A stretch of DNA of 64,000 nt, taken from Marinobacter sp. S6332. Lineage in GTDB: Bacteria; Pseudomonadota; Gammaproteobacteria; Pseudomonadales; Oleiphilaceae. Within the stretch, counting starts at the first letter, position 1. The number at the start of each line of letters is the position of its first letter. The notes below the pieces were generated by a model. It was given only the letters and a program-made list of their open reading frames with translations. It made no database searches and had not been told where the DNA came from. Below, in pieces: positions 48,196 to 55,754 of the stretch. The position numbers and the translations under genes were made by a program. Where the stretch lies: NCBI RefSeq assembly GCF_023016045.1, contig NZ_JALKAP010000003.1, positions 62,001 through 126,000 of the forward strand. The letters run 5' to 3'.

Positions 48196-49572
48196 TCAGG
48201 AGTCGCCGCCTCGAGTCAACTTTAGCGGGTCCATTAGTTCTTCCAGACGCCCGCGGCTAAGACCGCTCCGTTCTTCTGCAACATCAATAACCGGACGGCC
48301 GGTTTTATAGGCTTCTTTGGCAATCTCCGCGGCCAGGCTATAACCAATTTCAGGGTTCAGTGCCGTCACCAGCACCGGGTTACGGCCAACGCTCGCATCC
48401 AAAGTGTCGGTGTGAACGGTAAATTCCCGGATGGCCTTGTCCGCAAGCATACTGGTTGCATTACTGAGCAAGTCGATCATATCCAGCAGGTTGCCGCCAA
48501 TGAGTGGCAGCATTACGTTTAGCTGAAAGTTGCCCGATTGCCCAGCAATAGCATTGGCACTGTCGAGCCCCATAACCTGAGCACCTACCATCGCGACTGA
48601 CTCGGGAACAACAGGGTTTACCTTGCCCGGCATAATACTGCTGCCCGGCTGCAAGGCTGGCAGACTGATCTCCGCAAGCCCATGAATCGGACCACTGTTC
48701 ATCCAGCGCAGATCATTGGCTATTTTTGTAAGCACAATGCCAAGCCCACGCAATTGAGACGAGAGCGCGACAGGCCCATCTTGTGCGCTCAGCCCTACAA
48801 ACTTATGCTCCATAGGGCGGAATGGGTAACCGGTATTGGCCTTCAGGAACTTCACAAACTGACCAGAAAACTCCGGTAGCGCATTTACGCCGGTGCCTAC
48901 AGCAGTGCCGCCCTGAGGTACTGCGAGTAATTCCTCTACAACAGTATCTAGACGCTTCTCCACTGCAAGTATCTGTTCGCGCCAGGTGCGCAGCTCTTGG
49001 CCAAGAGTAATTGGCATAGCGTCCATAAGATGGGTACGTCCGGTTTTGACCTGCTCAGAGAATAGGGCCTCACGCTCGTATATAACTCCCCGTAAATGCG
49101 TCAACGCTGGAAGCAGTCGTGCTCTCACGCCGATCACAGAACTCACATGAATAGCGGTGGGGATCACATCATTGGAGCTCTGGCTCATATTCACGTCATC
49201 ATTAGGATGCACTTGCACCCCATTGCTGGCGGCTATGGCCGAAACCACCTCATTGACGTTCATATTGGTGCTAGTGCCCGAACCAGTCTGGTAGCGATCA
49301 ATAGGAAATTGATCTGCATGCTCTCCACGAATAAGCGCCTGACAGGCATCAGTAATGGCGTCACACAAGCGGTTATCCAAAAGCCCCAAGCTAGCGTTCG
49401 CCTCTGCAGCGGCCTGCTTAACTCGGGCGACAGATGAGATAAACGCTGGCGGCATGGGTAAACCACTTACCGGAAAGTTATCAACGGCGCGTTGGGTTTG
49501 GGCGCCCCAGAGCGCGCCAGCAGGCACCTGTACGTCGCCTAGGCTGTCGGTTTCTGTTCTGAATTCGCTCAT
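48196..49572 (-). CDS. fumC: Class II fumarate hydratase
   Basis: Oxygen-stable, iron-free fumarase converting fumarate to malate in the TCA cycle. The 458 residues carry TGSGTSTNMNVNEV near 97-110, the catalytic histidine region GRTHLMDAMPITLGQE, and the flexible signature loop GSSIMPGKVNPVVPES near residue 318. CAGGAGGGAAT precedes the ATG. Fragments closely related to two parts of this gene occur scrambled at 57771-57945. It is divergent from the signalling operon at 49801 across a 228-base gap with a perfect palindrome. Confidence 0.97.
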   Translation of the reverse strand: MSEFRTETDSLGDVQVPAGALWGAQTQRAVDNFPVSGLPMPPAFISSVARVKQAAAEANASLGLLDNRLCDAITDACQALIRGEHADQFPIDRYQTGSGTSTNMNVNEVVSAIAASNGVQVHPNDDVNMSQSSNDVIPTAIHVSSVIGVRARLLPALTHLRGVIYEREALFSEQVKTGRTHLMDAMPITLGQELRTWREQILAVEKRLDTVVEELLAVPQGGTAVGTGVNALPEFSGQFVKFLKANTGYPFRPMEHKFVGLSAQDGPVALSSQLRGLGIVLTKIANDLRWMNSGPIHGLAEISLPALQPGSSIMPGKVNPVVPESVAMVGAQVMGLDSANAIAGQSGNFQLNVMLPLIGGNLLDMIDLLSNATSMLADKAIREFTVHTDTLDASVGRNPVLVTALNPEIGYSLAAEIAKEAYKTGRPVIDVAEERSGLSRGRLEELMDPLKLTRGGDS

Positions 49573-49722
49573 ATTCCCTCCTGTTCATCCGTTTATACAT
49601 CAAGCCATCCATCTGTATGACACGACATAGACTGTGTATCAACCAGAGTTCTGGACATTTTCTTAGGGCGAGAGCGCTAATAGGCTCACACAACCCAACC
49701 GTATTTCGGACTTTCGGCACAT

Positions 49723-49741
49723 TTGTAGGAATTTCCTACAA
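49723..49741. promoter_or_regulatory. Perfect 19-bp palindrome between fumC and the signalling operon
   Basis: TTGTAGGAA-T-TTCCTACAA has 9-bp perfect arms and lies 59 bases before the start at 49801. Its form (TGTAGG/CCTACA) is like operators of NarL/GacA-type regulators. The LuxR-type protein encoded in this operon is the obvious candidate binder. Confidence 0.6.
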
Positions 49742-49800
49742 CAGATTTCGCGCAGGTTGCTAACCTTCTTATTAAGTGGATTATCAGGACTGCACCCAGC

Positions 49801-51309
49801 ATGGCCATTACGGAAGAACCACAGATTTTCCTTCGCTACGACAACAAGCGGGCACTCACTGCGTTTGAAGAAGAGTTTGACAACAACCTCAAAATTGACG
49901 CATTCGAATCCGATCAAGCCGCTATAGCAGCCCTTAAAGAGCGCTCCGTGCCGCCGCATGCTCTGTTCATCCTAACAAACCAACCGTCGAGCCAAAGCAA
50001 CTCCTCACTATTAACTCACGCACGCGATACACACCCGGGCCTACTGAAGATTCTCATTAGCGACTCGGTTCCGTTGGACGTATTGGTTTCTTTGCTGGAG
50101 AAACGGTTGATCGATCGCTGTTTCGAACAGCCATTGGACCCCGACCTAGTGCGCTCGCATGTTCTAACATCAGCACTAGCCCGCAAGAGCAATGAATACG
50201 TTATGCCAGAGGCTATGTCTAAAGATGTCTCCGACGTGCCTACGGTTTTAATAGTCGATGATGAGCCCGCAGCCACCAAGTATCTCGCCCGCCAGCTGGA
50301 GCGAATGCAGAATAACTTTCGTGTGCTGTGCGCCGACAGCGCTGAGCAGGCCCTCGAGATCATTCAATCAATGCCCGGAACGCTCGCCGTGATAATGACG
50401 GACCAGCGCATGCCGGGCATGCAGGGTAAAGAGCTTCTCGATGAACTTAAACAGTCCCACCCGGCAACCGTTCGCATCCTGACCTCAGCCTACGGCGAGG
50501 TAAATGTTGCGATCAACGCCGTTAACGAGGGCGGGATTTTTCGATATCAGAAAAAGCCTTGGCGAGCGGCGGAGCTGATGTCACTCTTTCAAGAGGCCAT
50601 CGCTCGACACTGTGCTCTGGCGTCTGCACGTGAAAGCAGGCTCTCTCAGCTGGAACACCAGTTCAACGGGTTGCGCGACCAACGCCGGGAATTGCTTTTG
50701 AAGAACCTTTCAGAAGCTGTAGACACAGCCGCTGGTGCATCGGTAATGACTCTTTTTTTACAAGCTCTGGACACCATTCCATGCTTGTTTGCCAACACAT
50801 CACACCTTAGAGCAAGCTTGGAGACCAGCCTTGAAAACGATCTTATCCAACAGTTTGGCGAACAGGTGCACCGGCAACTAACGCGCTTGCAGGCAGCCGC
50901 ATCTAGGCACACCGAGGTTGATGAGGCGGCTATTCGTGCGGCATTGCAGCGTTCTGAAGAGCCCGAGTATGAACATGGCAACAACGCACCAGCCTCCTCG
51001 ATACTGCTCATGCTCTGTGAGGCGCTCACGACTCTTCTCACGGCTTCCGGGCTGAGCTGGCGCAGCCTGAATTTGAACCAAACCTCCGAACACAGTCTGA
51101 TTCTATCCTGCGAAGCTCCGTTGAAGCTGTACGCTCACCTGTTAGCGCCACTCACTAGGCTTTCCCGTCCGTTTTTGGACCAACAGGTAGCTCTTCTTTT
51201 GCTTTTCGTATCTACGTACCGGTTGGGAGGTGAGCTACAGATACGCGGCGCGGCACAGTCCTACAATCTGGTGCTGGCATTACCGCTGGCTAACTCGCCG
51301 GAGGCCTGA
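49801..51309 (+). CDS. Double-receiver response regulator with degenerate kinase-like tail
   Basis: A 502-residue signalling protein. Residues 8-125 look like a receiver that has lost its acidic pocket and phosphorylation Asp (FILTNQPSS at that position). Residues 148-265 are a canonical receiver: VLIVDDEP, phosphorylatable D201 in MTDQRMPG, LTSAYGE and the lysine in YQKKPW. A helical linker leads to a C-terminal segment ending GGELQIRGAAQSYNLVLALPL, which resembles a histidine-kinase ATPase end without its nucleotide motifs. It has no DNA-binding domain. It shares TGATG with the next gene, the first of a coupled three-gene operon. Confidence 0.85.
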   Translation: MAITEEPQIFLRYDNKRALTAFEEEFDNNLKIDAFESDQAAIAALKERSVPPHALFILTNQPSSQSNSSLLTHARDTHPGLLKILISDSVPLDVLVSLLEKRLIDRCFEQPLDPDLVRSHVLTSALARKSNEYVMPEAMSKDVSDVPTVLIVDDEPAATKYLARQLERMQNNFRVLCADSAEQALEIIQSMPGTLAVIMTDQRMPGMQGKELLDELKQSHPATVRILTSAYGEVNVAINAVNEGGIFRYQKKPWRAAELMSLFQEAIARHCALASARESRLSQLEHQFNGLRDQRRELLLKNLSEAVDTAAGASVMTLFLQALDTIPCLFANTSHLRASLETSLENDLIQQFGEQVHRQLTRLQAAASRHTEVDEAAIRAALQRSEEPEYEHGNNAPASSILLMLCEALTTLLTASGLSWRSLNLNQTSEHSLILSCEAPLKLYAHLLAPLTRLSRPFLDQQVALLLLFVSTYRLGGELQIRGAAQSYNLVLALPLANSPEA

Positions 51310-51956
51310 TGTCGCAGGGCAATCGCAAACTGCGACTCTATGTGACCATTGGCCAACGCCTGTTCCGGGACAGCCTATTGTTCCAGCTACTACTGCACAG
51401 CGATATTGACCTGGTAGGCGAATCTGAATCCGGAATAGACACACTGAACAGACTTGAATCAGCCAAGCCCGGGGTCTTAATCATTGAAGAAAACTTGTTG
51501 GATAACGATGGTTTAACCATTGCCGAAAACGCTCTCAGCATGCACCCTACTCTCTCAATTCTGCTCATTTCTGATACCCCTGTTAGCGCAAGCCGGCTAG
51601 CGATTTATCTGGAGTCAGGTATCAAGGCGGTCGTATCGAAGCACCAGCCCATTCAAGATCTCGTTAAAACTCTGTTCTACATCCGCAACGGGCAAGTTTA
51701 TGTGGGCGCTTGGAACAAACCAGACACACCCTCGCAAGGATTGATCAATGCTTATCATGCGTTGTCTGGCCGGGAACGGGAAGTCGCAGAGATGATAGCC
51801 AACCGCACGCCTATTAAAGAAATCGCCGCGCAGTTAGGTGTCTCTTGCAAGACAGTTCACTCCTACAAAGATAGAATTTTCATCAAACTCGGGTTCGAAC
51901 GATTGCCGGAGCTAATCTTGTTCATGAAGCGTCACCATAACGGAGCCGCCGCATGA
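51309..51956 (+). CDS. LuxR/NarL-type regulator with phosphomimetic-like receiver
   Basis: A 215-residue transcription factor with a receiver-like N-terminus and a LuxR helix-turn-helix at about 148-205 (LSGREREVAEMIANRTPIKE, then IAAQLGVSCKTVHSYKDRI). The receiver lacks the two acidic residues after strand 1 (YVTIGQRLFRD instead of VDDHPLFRD). It also has glutamate (E60, LIIEENLLDNDG) where the phosphorylated aspartate should be. It may therefore be active without phosphorylation. It is coupled by one-base and four-base overlaps to its neighbours. Confidence 0.88.
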   Translation: MSQGNRKLRLYVTIGQRLFRDSLLFQLLLHSDIDLVGESESGIDTLNRLESAKPGVLIIEENLLDNDGLTIAENALSMHPTLSILLISDTPVSASRLAIYLESGIKAVVSKHQPIQDLVKTLFYIRNGQVYVGAWNKPDTPSQGLINAYHALSGREREVAEMIANRTPIKEIAAQLGVSCKTVHSYKDRIFIKLGFERLPELILFMKRHHNGAAA

Positions 51957-53317
51957 CGCTGCTCTCTGGCATAGATCAGGTTCGTCAGTTGTCGGTCGAT
52001 CAACAACAAGGCTACGAACGCTTCTACCGCAGTCAGTCGCGATTCCGAGTGTTGCCGGTCTTTGCTGATGTGTCTCTGGGCATTACCTTTATCGGAACCC
52101 TCATCTTTTTGTTAGGGCTCGCATTGTCTCCTGCAGAACCGGGAGTCACCGGCACCCACCTATTCTACACCGCCGTTCTTGCAGCATTGATTGCCGCCCA
52201 TCGCTTTACCCGGCTAAGGCGGATGTCGCCTCTCATTGTGTATCTGGTTTTTTTTCACATGGCGCTGTTCAGCTATCTGGGCTATATCCTCACGGGAGCA
52301 ACGCTGGCACCGATTGTAGGTTTGCTTCTATTCATGAGTTCTGTCGGAATCATCACCCTCTCGATGGCTCATACAATCACCATACTAGGCATTAATCTCA
52401 TCCTGCTGGCCACCGCTACATCATTGGCCGTTCCAGCTGCTAACTTCGGAAGCACGCTAACCGCCACTCTAACCAACTGGCTGGTTCTCATGTGCATACT
52501 CATTGCGCCCATATCCGCCTATTTTTTTCGTATGTTTTTACGAAATTTGCTGGCGCTGCAATTTTTACTGAAAGATCGAAACCGCGCATTATCACGAACT
52601 TTATACACTTTGGAGATCACAGAAGACCGCCTAGCCCTAGAGCAGAAACATCAAGCCCTAAGCCACATGGCTAAAGGCCTTCTGCATGAAATAATGAACC
52701 CTCTAAATTGCGCTAGCCAGGCAGTAGACTACGCCAGAGCCATAAATCGCGACAGTGAGCTGGCAGAAGCATTGGATGACGCGACGCTTCACCAAAAACG
52801 CATCGCAGACATAGTATCGGATCTAATCGATTTCTCACGTCCGGAACCGGATCACAGCATAGATCAAGCCGATTTAAGCTCCCTCGTTGAAACAGCATTG
52901 CGCTTCTGCAAACACCAGCTCCGCGGCACGGAAGTGCAGCTCTCTATTCCGGCCAACGTTTCCGTGGCGTGCTATCCATCCGCGCTGACTCAGGTTTTTG
53001 TTAACCTTCTATTGAATGCTGCATCGGCACTGGGGAAAGACAAAAGCCAAACATCAAAGCGTATTGATATTCGAGCTATTCCCGAAAACGGCAGCTTAGA
53101 GGTATCTGTTCAAGACAATGGTCATGGCATAGCTCCGGAGGACATTAAACGGCTGACCGACCCCTTTTACTCCACCAGCAAAACCCCAGATAATTTAGGC
53201 CTCGGGCTCAGCATTTGTCAGACCATTATCCGCCATCACCAAGGCCATATGGAAATTCGTAGCGAGCCGGGTGAGTGGACTCAGGTTGTTCTTAAGCTGC
53301 CCGCACCTAAGACCTAA
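51953..53317 (+). CDS. Membrane sensor histidine kinase
   Basis: A 454-residue kinase with a six-helix membrane sensor (about 40-205) and a short coiled coil. The HisKA domain has the H box LLHEIMNPLN (H245). The ATPase domain has N box VFVNLLLNAAS, G1 VQDNGHGI and G2 LGLGLSICQ. There is no extracytoplasmic domain, so the signal is probably sensed in the membrane. Its likely target is D201 of the first gene in the operon, since the LuxR-type partner lacks an acceptor Asp. The start overlaps the previous stop (ATGA). Its stop overlaps the stop of the convergent porin gene. Confidence 0.93.
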   Translation: MTLLSGIDQVRQLSVDQQQGYERFYRSQSRFRVLPVFADVSLGITFIGTLIFLLGLALSPAEPGVTGTHLFYTAVLAALIAAHRFTRLRRMSPLIVYLVFFHMALFSYLGYILTGATLAPIVGLLLFMSSVGIITLSMAHTITILGINLILLATATSLAVPAANFGSTLTATLTNWLVLMCILIAPISAYFFRMFLRNLLALQFLLKDRNRALSRTLYTLEITEDRLALEQKHQALSHMAKGLLHEIMNPLNCASQAVDYARAINRDSELAEALDDATLHQKRIADIVSDLIDFSRPEPDHSIDQADLSSLVETALRFCKHQLRGTEVQLSIPANVSVACYPSALTQVFVNLLLNAASALGKDKSQTSKRIDIRAIPENGSLEVSVQDNGHGIAPEDIKRLTDPFYSTSKTPDNLGLGLSICQTIIRHHQGHMEIRSEPGEWTQVVLKLPAPKT

Positions 53318-54438
53318 TACCGAAAGAGCGCTCGAAATGTGAGCGCGTTACCCTCTGGCTCTGGCGTCAAAACATTACCTTCTATTCTAGGCATTAGCCA
53401 GTTCAGACGAAGCTGTAACCTGTCATTCCAATAATAGTTCACACCAACCAGAGCAACTTCTGCCTGTGCACCCAGATTTTGGTCCTGCAGATCGATAGCG
53501 CTATAGCGGGTTACCAACTCAATGGCACCCGCCTGGTTTGTCGGCTCAGGCCGCTTGAATTCGCCGCGGCTATAACGCCGGTGGTCATCCGTGAGAAAAA
53601 CGCCTGCTTGAATGTAAGCCCCTGTGAACCACCAATGCTCTCCATTCACACGCGTCACCTGCTGCCCCATAGCCTCAGCTACCAACGATAACCGGCCTGA
53701 TGACCATGCGCCTTCCAGACCAAGCAGGCTGCTTTCCTGAGCATCGAAGCGCGGGCTACGAATAACGTTGTCGGCACTGAATACCTCGCCTCGATCTTTA
53801 ATCTGAAATCGTTCATCTCCCAAATCACGCCAGGATGCCGCAATGCCAAGATGCAGTACGCGCCCATCACCTCGAATAGGGGCGAGGGTATAGCGCCCTG
53901 TCACAGACCGGGTTGATTCGCCCTCTGGTTCGGTCGTAAATACGCCCAAAACCCAGGTAGTGGATTTTCTAAACCGTCCTACCGTCAAACCTTGCGAGCG
54001 GCCCGGCGCAAAAGCCGAAGTCACGAGCGAGCGCTCACTTGTATTAATGGTGGAGTAGCTGCTTAAGCGTTCAAAACCGAAGGGCTCTTTGAATCGCCCG
54101 AGAGTAATTCTGTAGCGATCGCTAGTCTCATACTGCACATAGGCGTCACCCAGCTCGACTTCGCGTTTGTCATCACGAACTTCATAGCTGCCATCGATTT
54201 CCGCCGACCAAGACCGTCCCCAGTCCAGCTCAAGCTCCAGTTTGGCATTCCGCAGCACGCCCCGAGTGGTGTTGGGTTCGCCCTTCTCATCGTAGAAAGC
54301 ACCATAGTGATCAACACCCGCCGCAATATATCCGCCAAGGTCCAGCTCAAGTGGTTCAGCCTGCAGCATCAGCGGTTGCAGCAGAAAAAGTAACGTCAGC
54401 CACGCGACCAAACCAGCCCAACGAACTTGATCACGCAT
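53314..54438 (-). CDS. Outer-membrane porin, phosphate-selective O/P (OprP/OprO) type
   Basis: A 374-residue beta-barrel porin from the ATG at 54438, beginning MRDQVRWAGLVAWLTLLFLL with signal cleavage near LQA-EPL. The frame extends 28 codons upstream into the DUF4956 gene without homology. Typical features are LDLGGYIAAGVDHY, KLELELDWGRSWSAEIDGSY, ITLGRFKEPFGFERLSSY and the aromatic C-terminus LTFRALFRY for BAM recognition. It is the last gene of the CotH-VTC-DUF4956-porin operon and overlaps the DUF4956 gene by eight bases. Confidence 0.87.
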   Translation of the reverse strand: MRDQVRWAGLVAWLTLLFLLQPLMLQAEPLELDLGGYIAAGVDHYGAFYDEKGEPNTTRGVLRNAKLELELDWGRSWSAEIDGSYEVRDDKREVELGDAYVQYETSDRYRITLGRFKEPFGFERLSSYSTINTSERSLVTSAFAPGRSQGLTVGRFRKSTTWVLGVFTTEPEGESTRSVTGRYTLAPIRGDGRVLHLGIAASWRDLGDERFQIKDRGEVFSADNVIRSPRFDAQESSLLGLEGAWSSGRLSLVAEAMGQQVTRVNGEHWWFTGAYIQAGVFLTDDHRRYSRGEFKRPEPTNQAGAIELVTRYSAIDLQDQNLGAQAEVALVGVNYYWNDRLQLRLNWLMPRIEGNVLTPEPEGNALTFRALFRY

Positions 54439-55012
54439 GGTGTCCGTCCAAACGGAAGTGCATCCGAAGCATGGCGGTATCACGCAAGTAACTGATAGAC
54501 ACCACATCAACTCGAAACACATCTAGGCCGGTTCGTTGGCGCAGATCTTCAATCAACACATCCTGCTGCCGGGCGTGTACGTTCTCGATGAGTTCGTACT
54601 CGACCTCTTTTTCTCCATGTCGAGGCAGTATCACCCGGGTTTCAAGAACCAAAGCCAAAGCAATGACTAGCAGATTCAAGCCTGCGAGTTCGTAGTGTTG
54701 CATGCTACCCACTGCGGCCAGCAGTGCCATCGCAATCACCAGAAATAGGTATGTCATCTCTTTGATACCAAGAGCTTCGGTCCGGTAACGCAACATAGAA
54801 AACACTGCGAACAGGCCGAACGCGAACCCCATAGTGACAGTGACCGAGTGCAGCAATGACGTTACTAAAAAGACACCAACTCCGAAGAGAATGAACGAGG
54901 CTGCATTCTCCCTATGGCGAGAAAACGCGTAATAGCAGCGAATAAGAATAAAAACAGAAGCGGTATTTATGATTAGCCGAATAAGAAAATGGAGATCAAC
55001 TGCGGATTCCAT
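54431..55012 (-). CDS. DUF4956 membrane protein
   Basis: A 193-residue protein with four hydrophobic helices in residues 10-125, then a cytoplasmic domain (KEVEYELIENVHARQQDVLI then EDLRQRTGLDVFRVDV) with a ferredoxin-like alternation. It matches DUF4956, whose members sit beside VTC-type polyphosphate polymerases and CotH kinases; the role is unproven. The arginine-rich cytosolic loop SMLRYRTEALGIKEMTYLF is the conserved core. It overlaps the VTC gene by 17 bases and the porin gene by eight. Confidence 0.82.
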   Translation of the reverse strand: MESAVDLHFLIRLIINTASVFILIRCYYAFSRHRENAASFILFGVGVFLVTSLLHSVTVTMGFAFGLFAVFSMLRYRTEALGIKEMTYLFLVIAMALLAAVGSMQHYELAGLNLLVIALALVLETRVILPRHGEKEVEYELIENVHARQQDVLIEDLRQRTGLDVFRVDVVSISYLRDTAMLRMHFRLDGHHA

Positions 55013-55754
55013 ACAGACTCCTTAACAACGGTTTAAAACGATTGGTTTTCAGGTAAGGCTCAAAGAGTAGGCTGCTGCCCACACAGTATTTACTAAAGGG
55101 CACGGGTCGTGCGCCCAGTCTGGCCAATGCTTGCAACATGGGTGAAAAACCCGAGTGGCGCTCATGCTTTACTTCTACAATCGCCACGTCCGGCAGCGCT
55201 ACAGAGCGGCTCCGGTCGGGAGAATGAAAAGCAAGCCGGGTATCCAGAGTGATGCGCTCGGCGCCCTGAGGGTCAATCAGCGTTGTCCGTTGATAGGAGA
55301 CAAAAAGAGCCGGCTGCATCCCTGCTGCCGGCAGGCCTGATTGCTCTTTTAGAAACTTTGCGGTGGAACCATCCGCAAAGGATTCAAACGTTACCGGCAT
55401 CCGGGTTTTCACAGTGCGCTGCCGGTTGGTTTTTTTCTTGACCTCAAAAAACATGATTTCACTATGTCGGTAGTGCCGTAACCGAATCTTGAACCGGTTA
55501 AGTTTGCCGTTATGGTGATCCAAAAACAGACGCCGATCGGGACTGTCAAAGTACAGGGTGTCGTAGCCAAAGTGCCGACACCCGCCCATATCCAGAACCG
55601 TGTACGCATCGCCAAGAGTAGACAGACAAGCATTCAACAGTTCGGGCCGCACCACAAACTTGGAGTCGACTCGATTCATCAAGGCAACCCGCATCTGATC
55701 AGTCAAGCCGTGCCCACAAAAGCTGGCCAAGGGGCTAAGAACGGCCATGTTCAT
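54996..55754 (-). CDS. VTC-domain protein, putative polyphosphate polymerase
   Basis: A 252-residue protein with the VTC tunnel fold, which in the yeast VTC complex makes polyphosphate from ATP. Basic and acidic residues typical of the tunnel are visible on alternating strands: NRVDSKFVV, YDTLYFDSPD, FKIRLRHY, FFEVKKKTN, SYQRTTLI, ERITLDTRL, AIVEVKHE and FSKYCVGSSLL. It has no membrane helix, so the DUF4956 partner may anchor it. Start and stop overlap both neighbours, indicating tight co-expression with CotH and DUF4956. Confidence 0.85.
   Translation of the reverse strand: MNMAVLSPLASFCGHGLTDQMRVALMNRVDSKFVVRPELLNACLSTLGDAYTVLDMGGCRHFGYDTLYFDSPDRRLFLDHHNGKLNRFKIRLRHYRHSEIMFFEVKKKTNRQRTVKTRMPVTFESFADGSTAKFLKEQSGLPAAGMQPALFVSYQRTTLIDPQGAERITLDTRLAFHSPDRSRSVALPDVAIVEVKHERHSGFSPMLQALARLGARPVPFSKYCVGSSLLFEPYLKTNRFKPLLRSLYGIRS

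Noticed and set aside
49801..53317. CrbSR acetate-switch or ethanol-oxidation (Era/Erc) signalling genes
   Set aside because: The kinase lacks the SLC5/PAS parts of CrbS and the regulator has an abnormal receiver; nearby exaC alone is not enough to assign the role.
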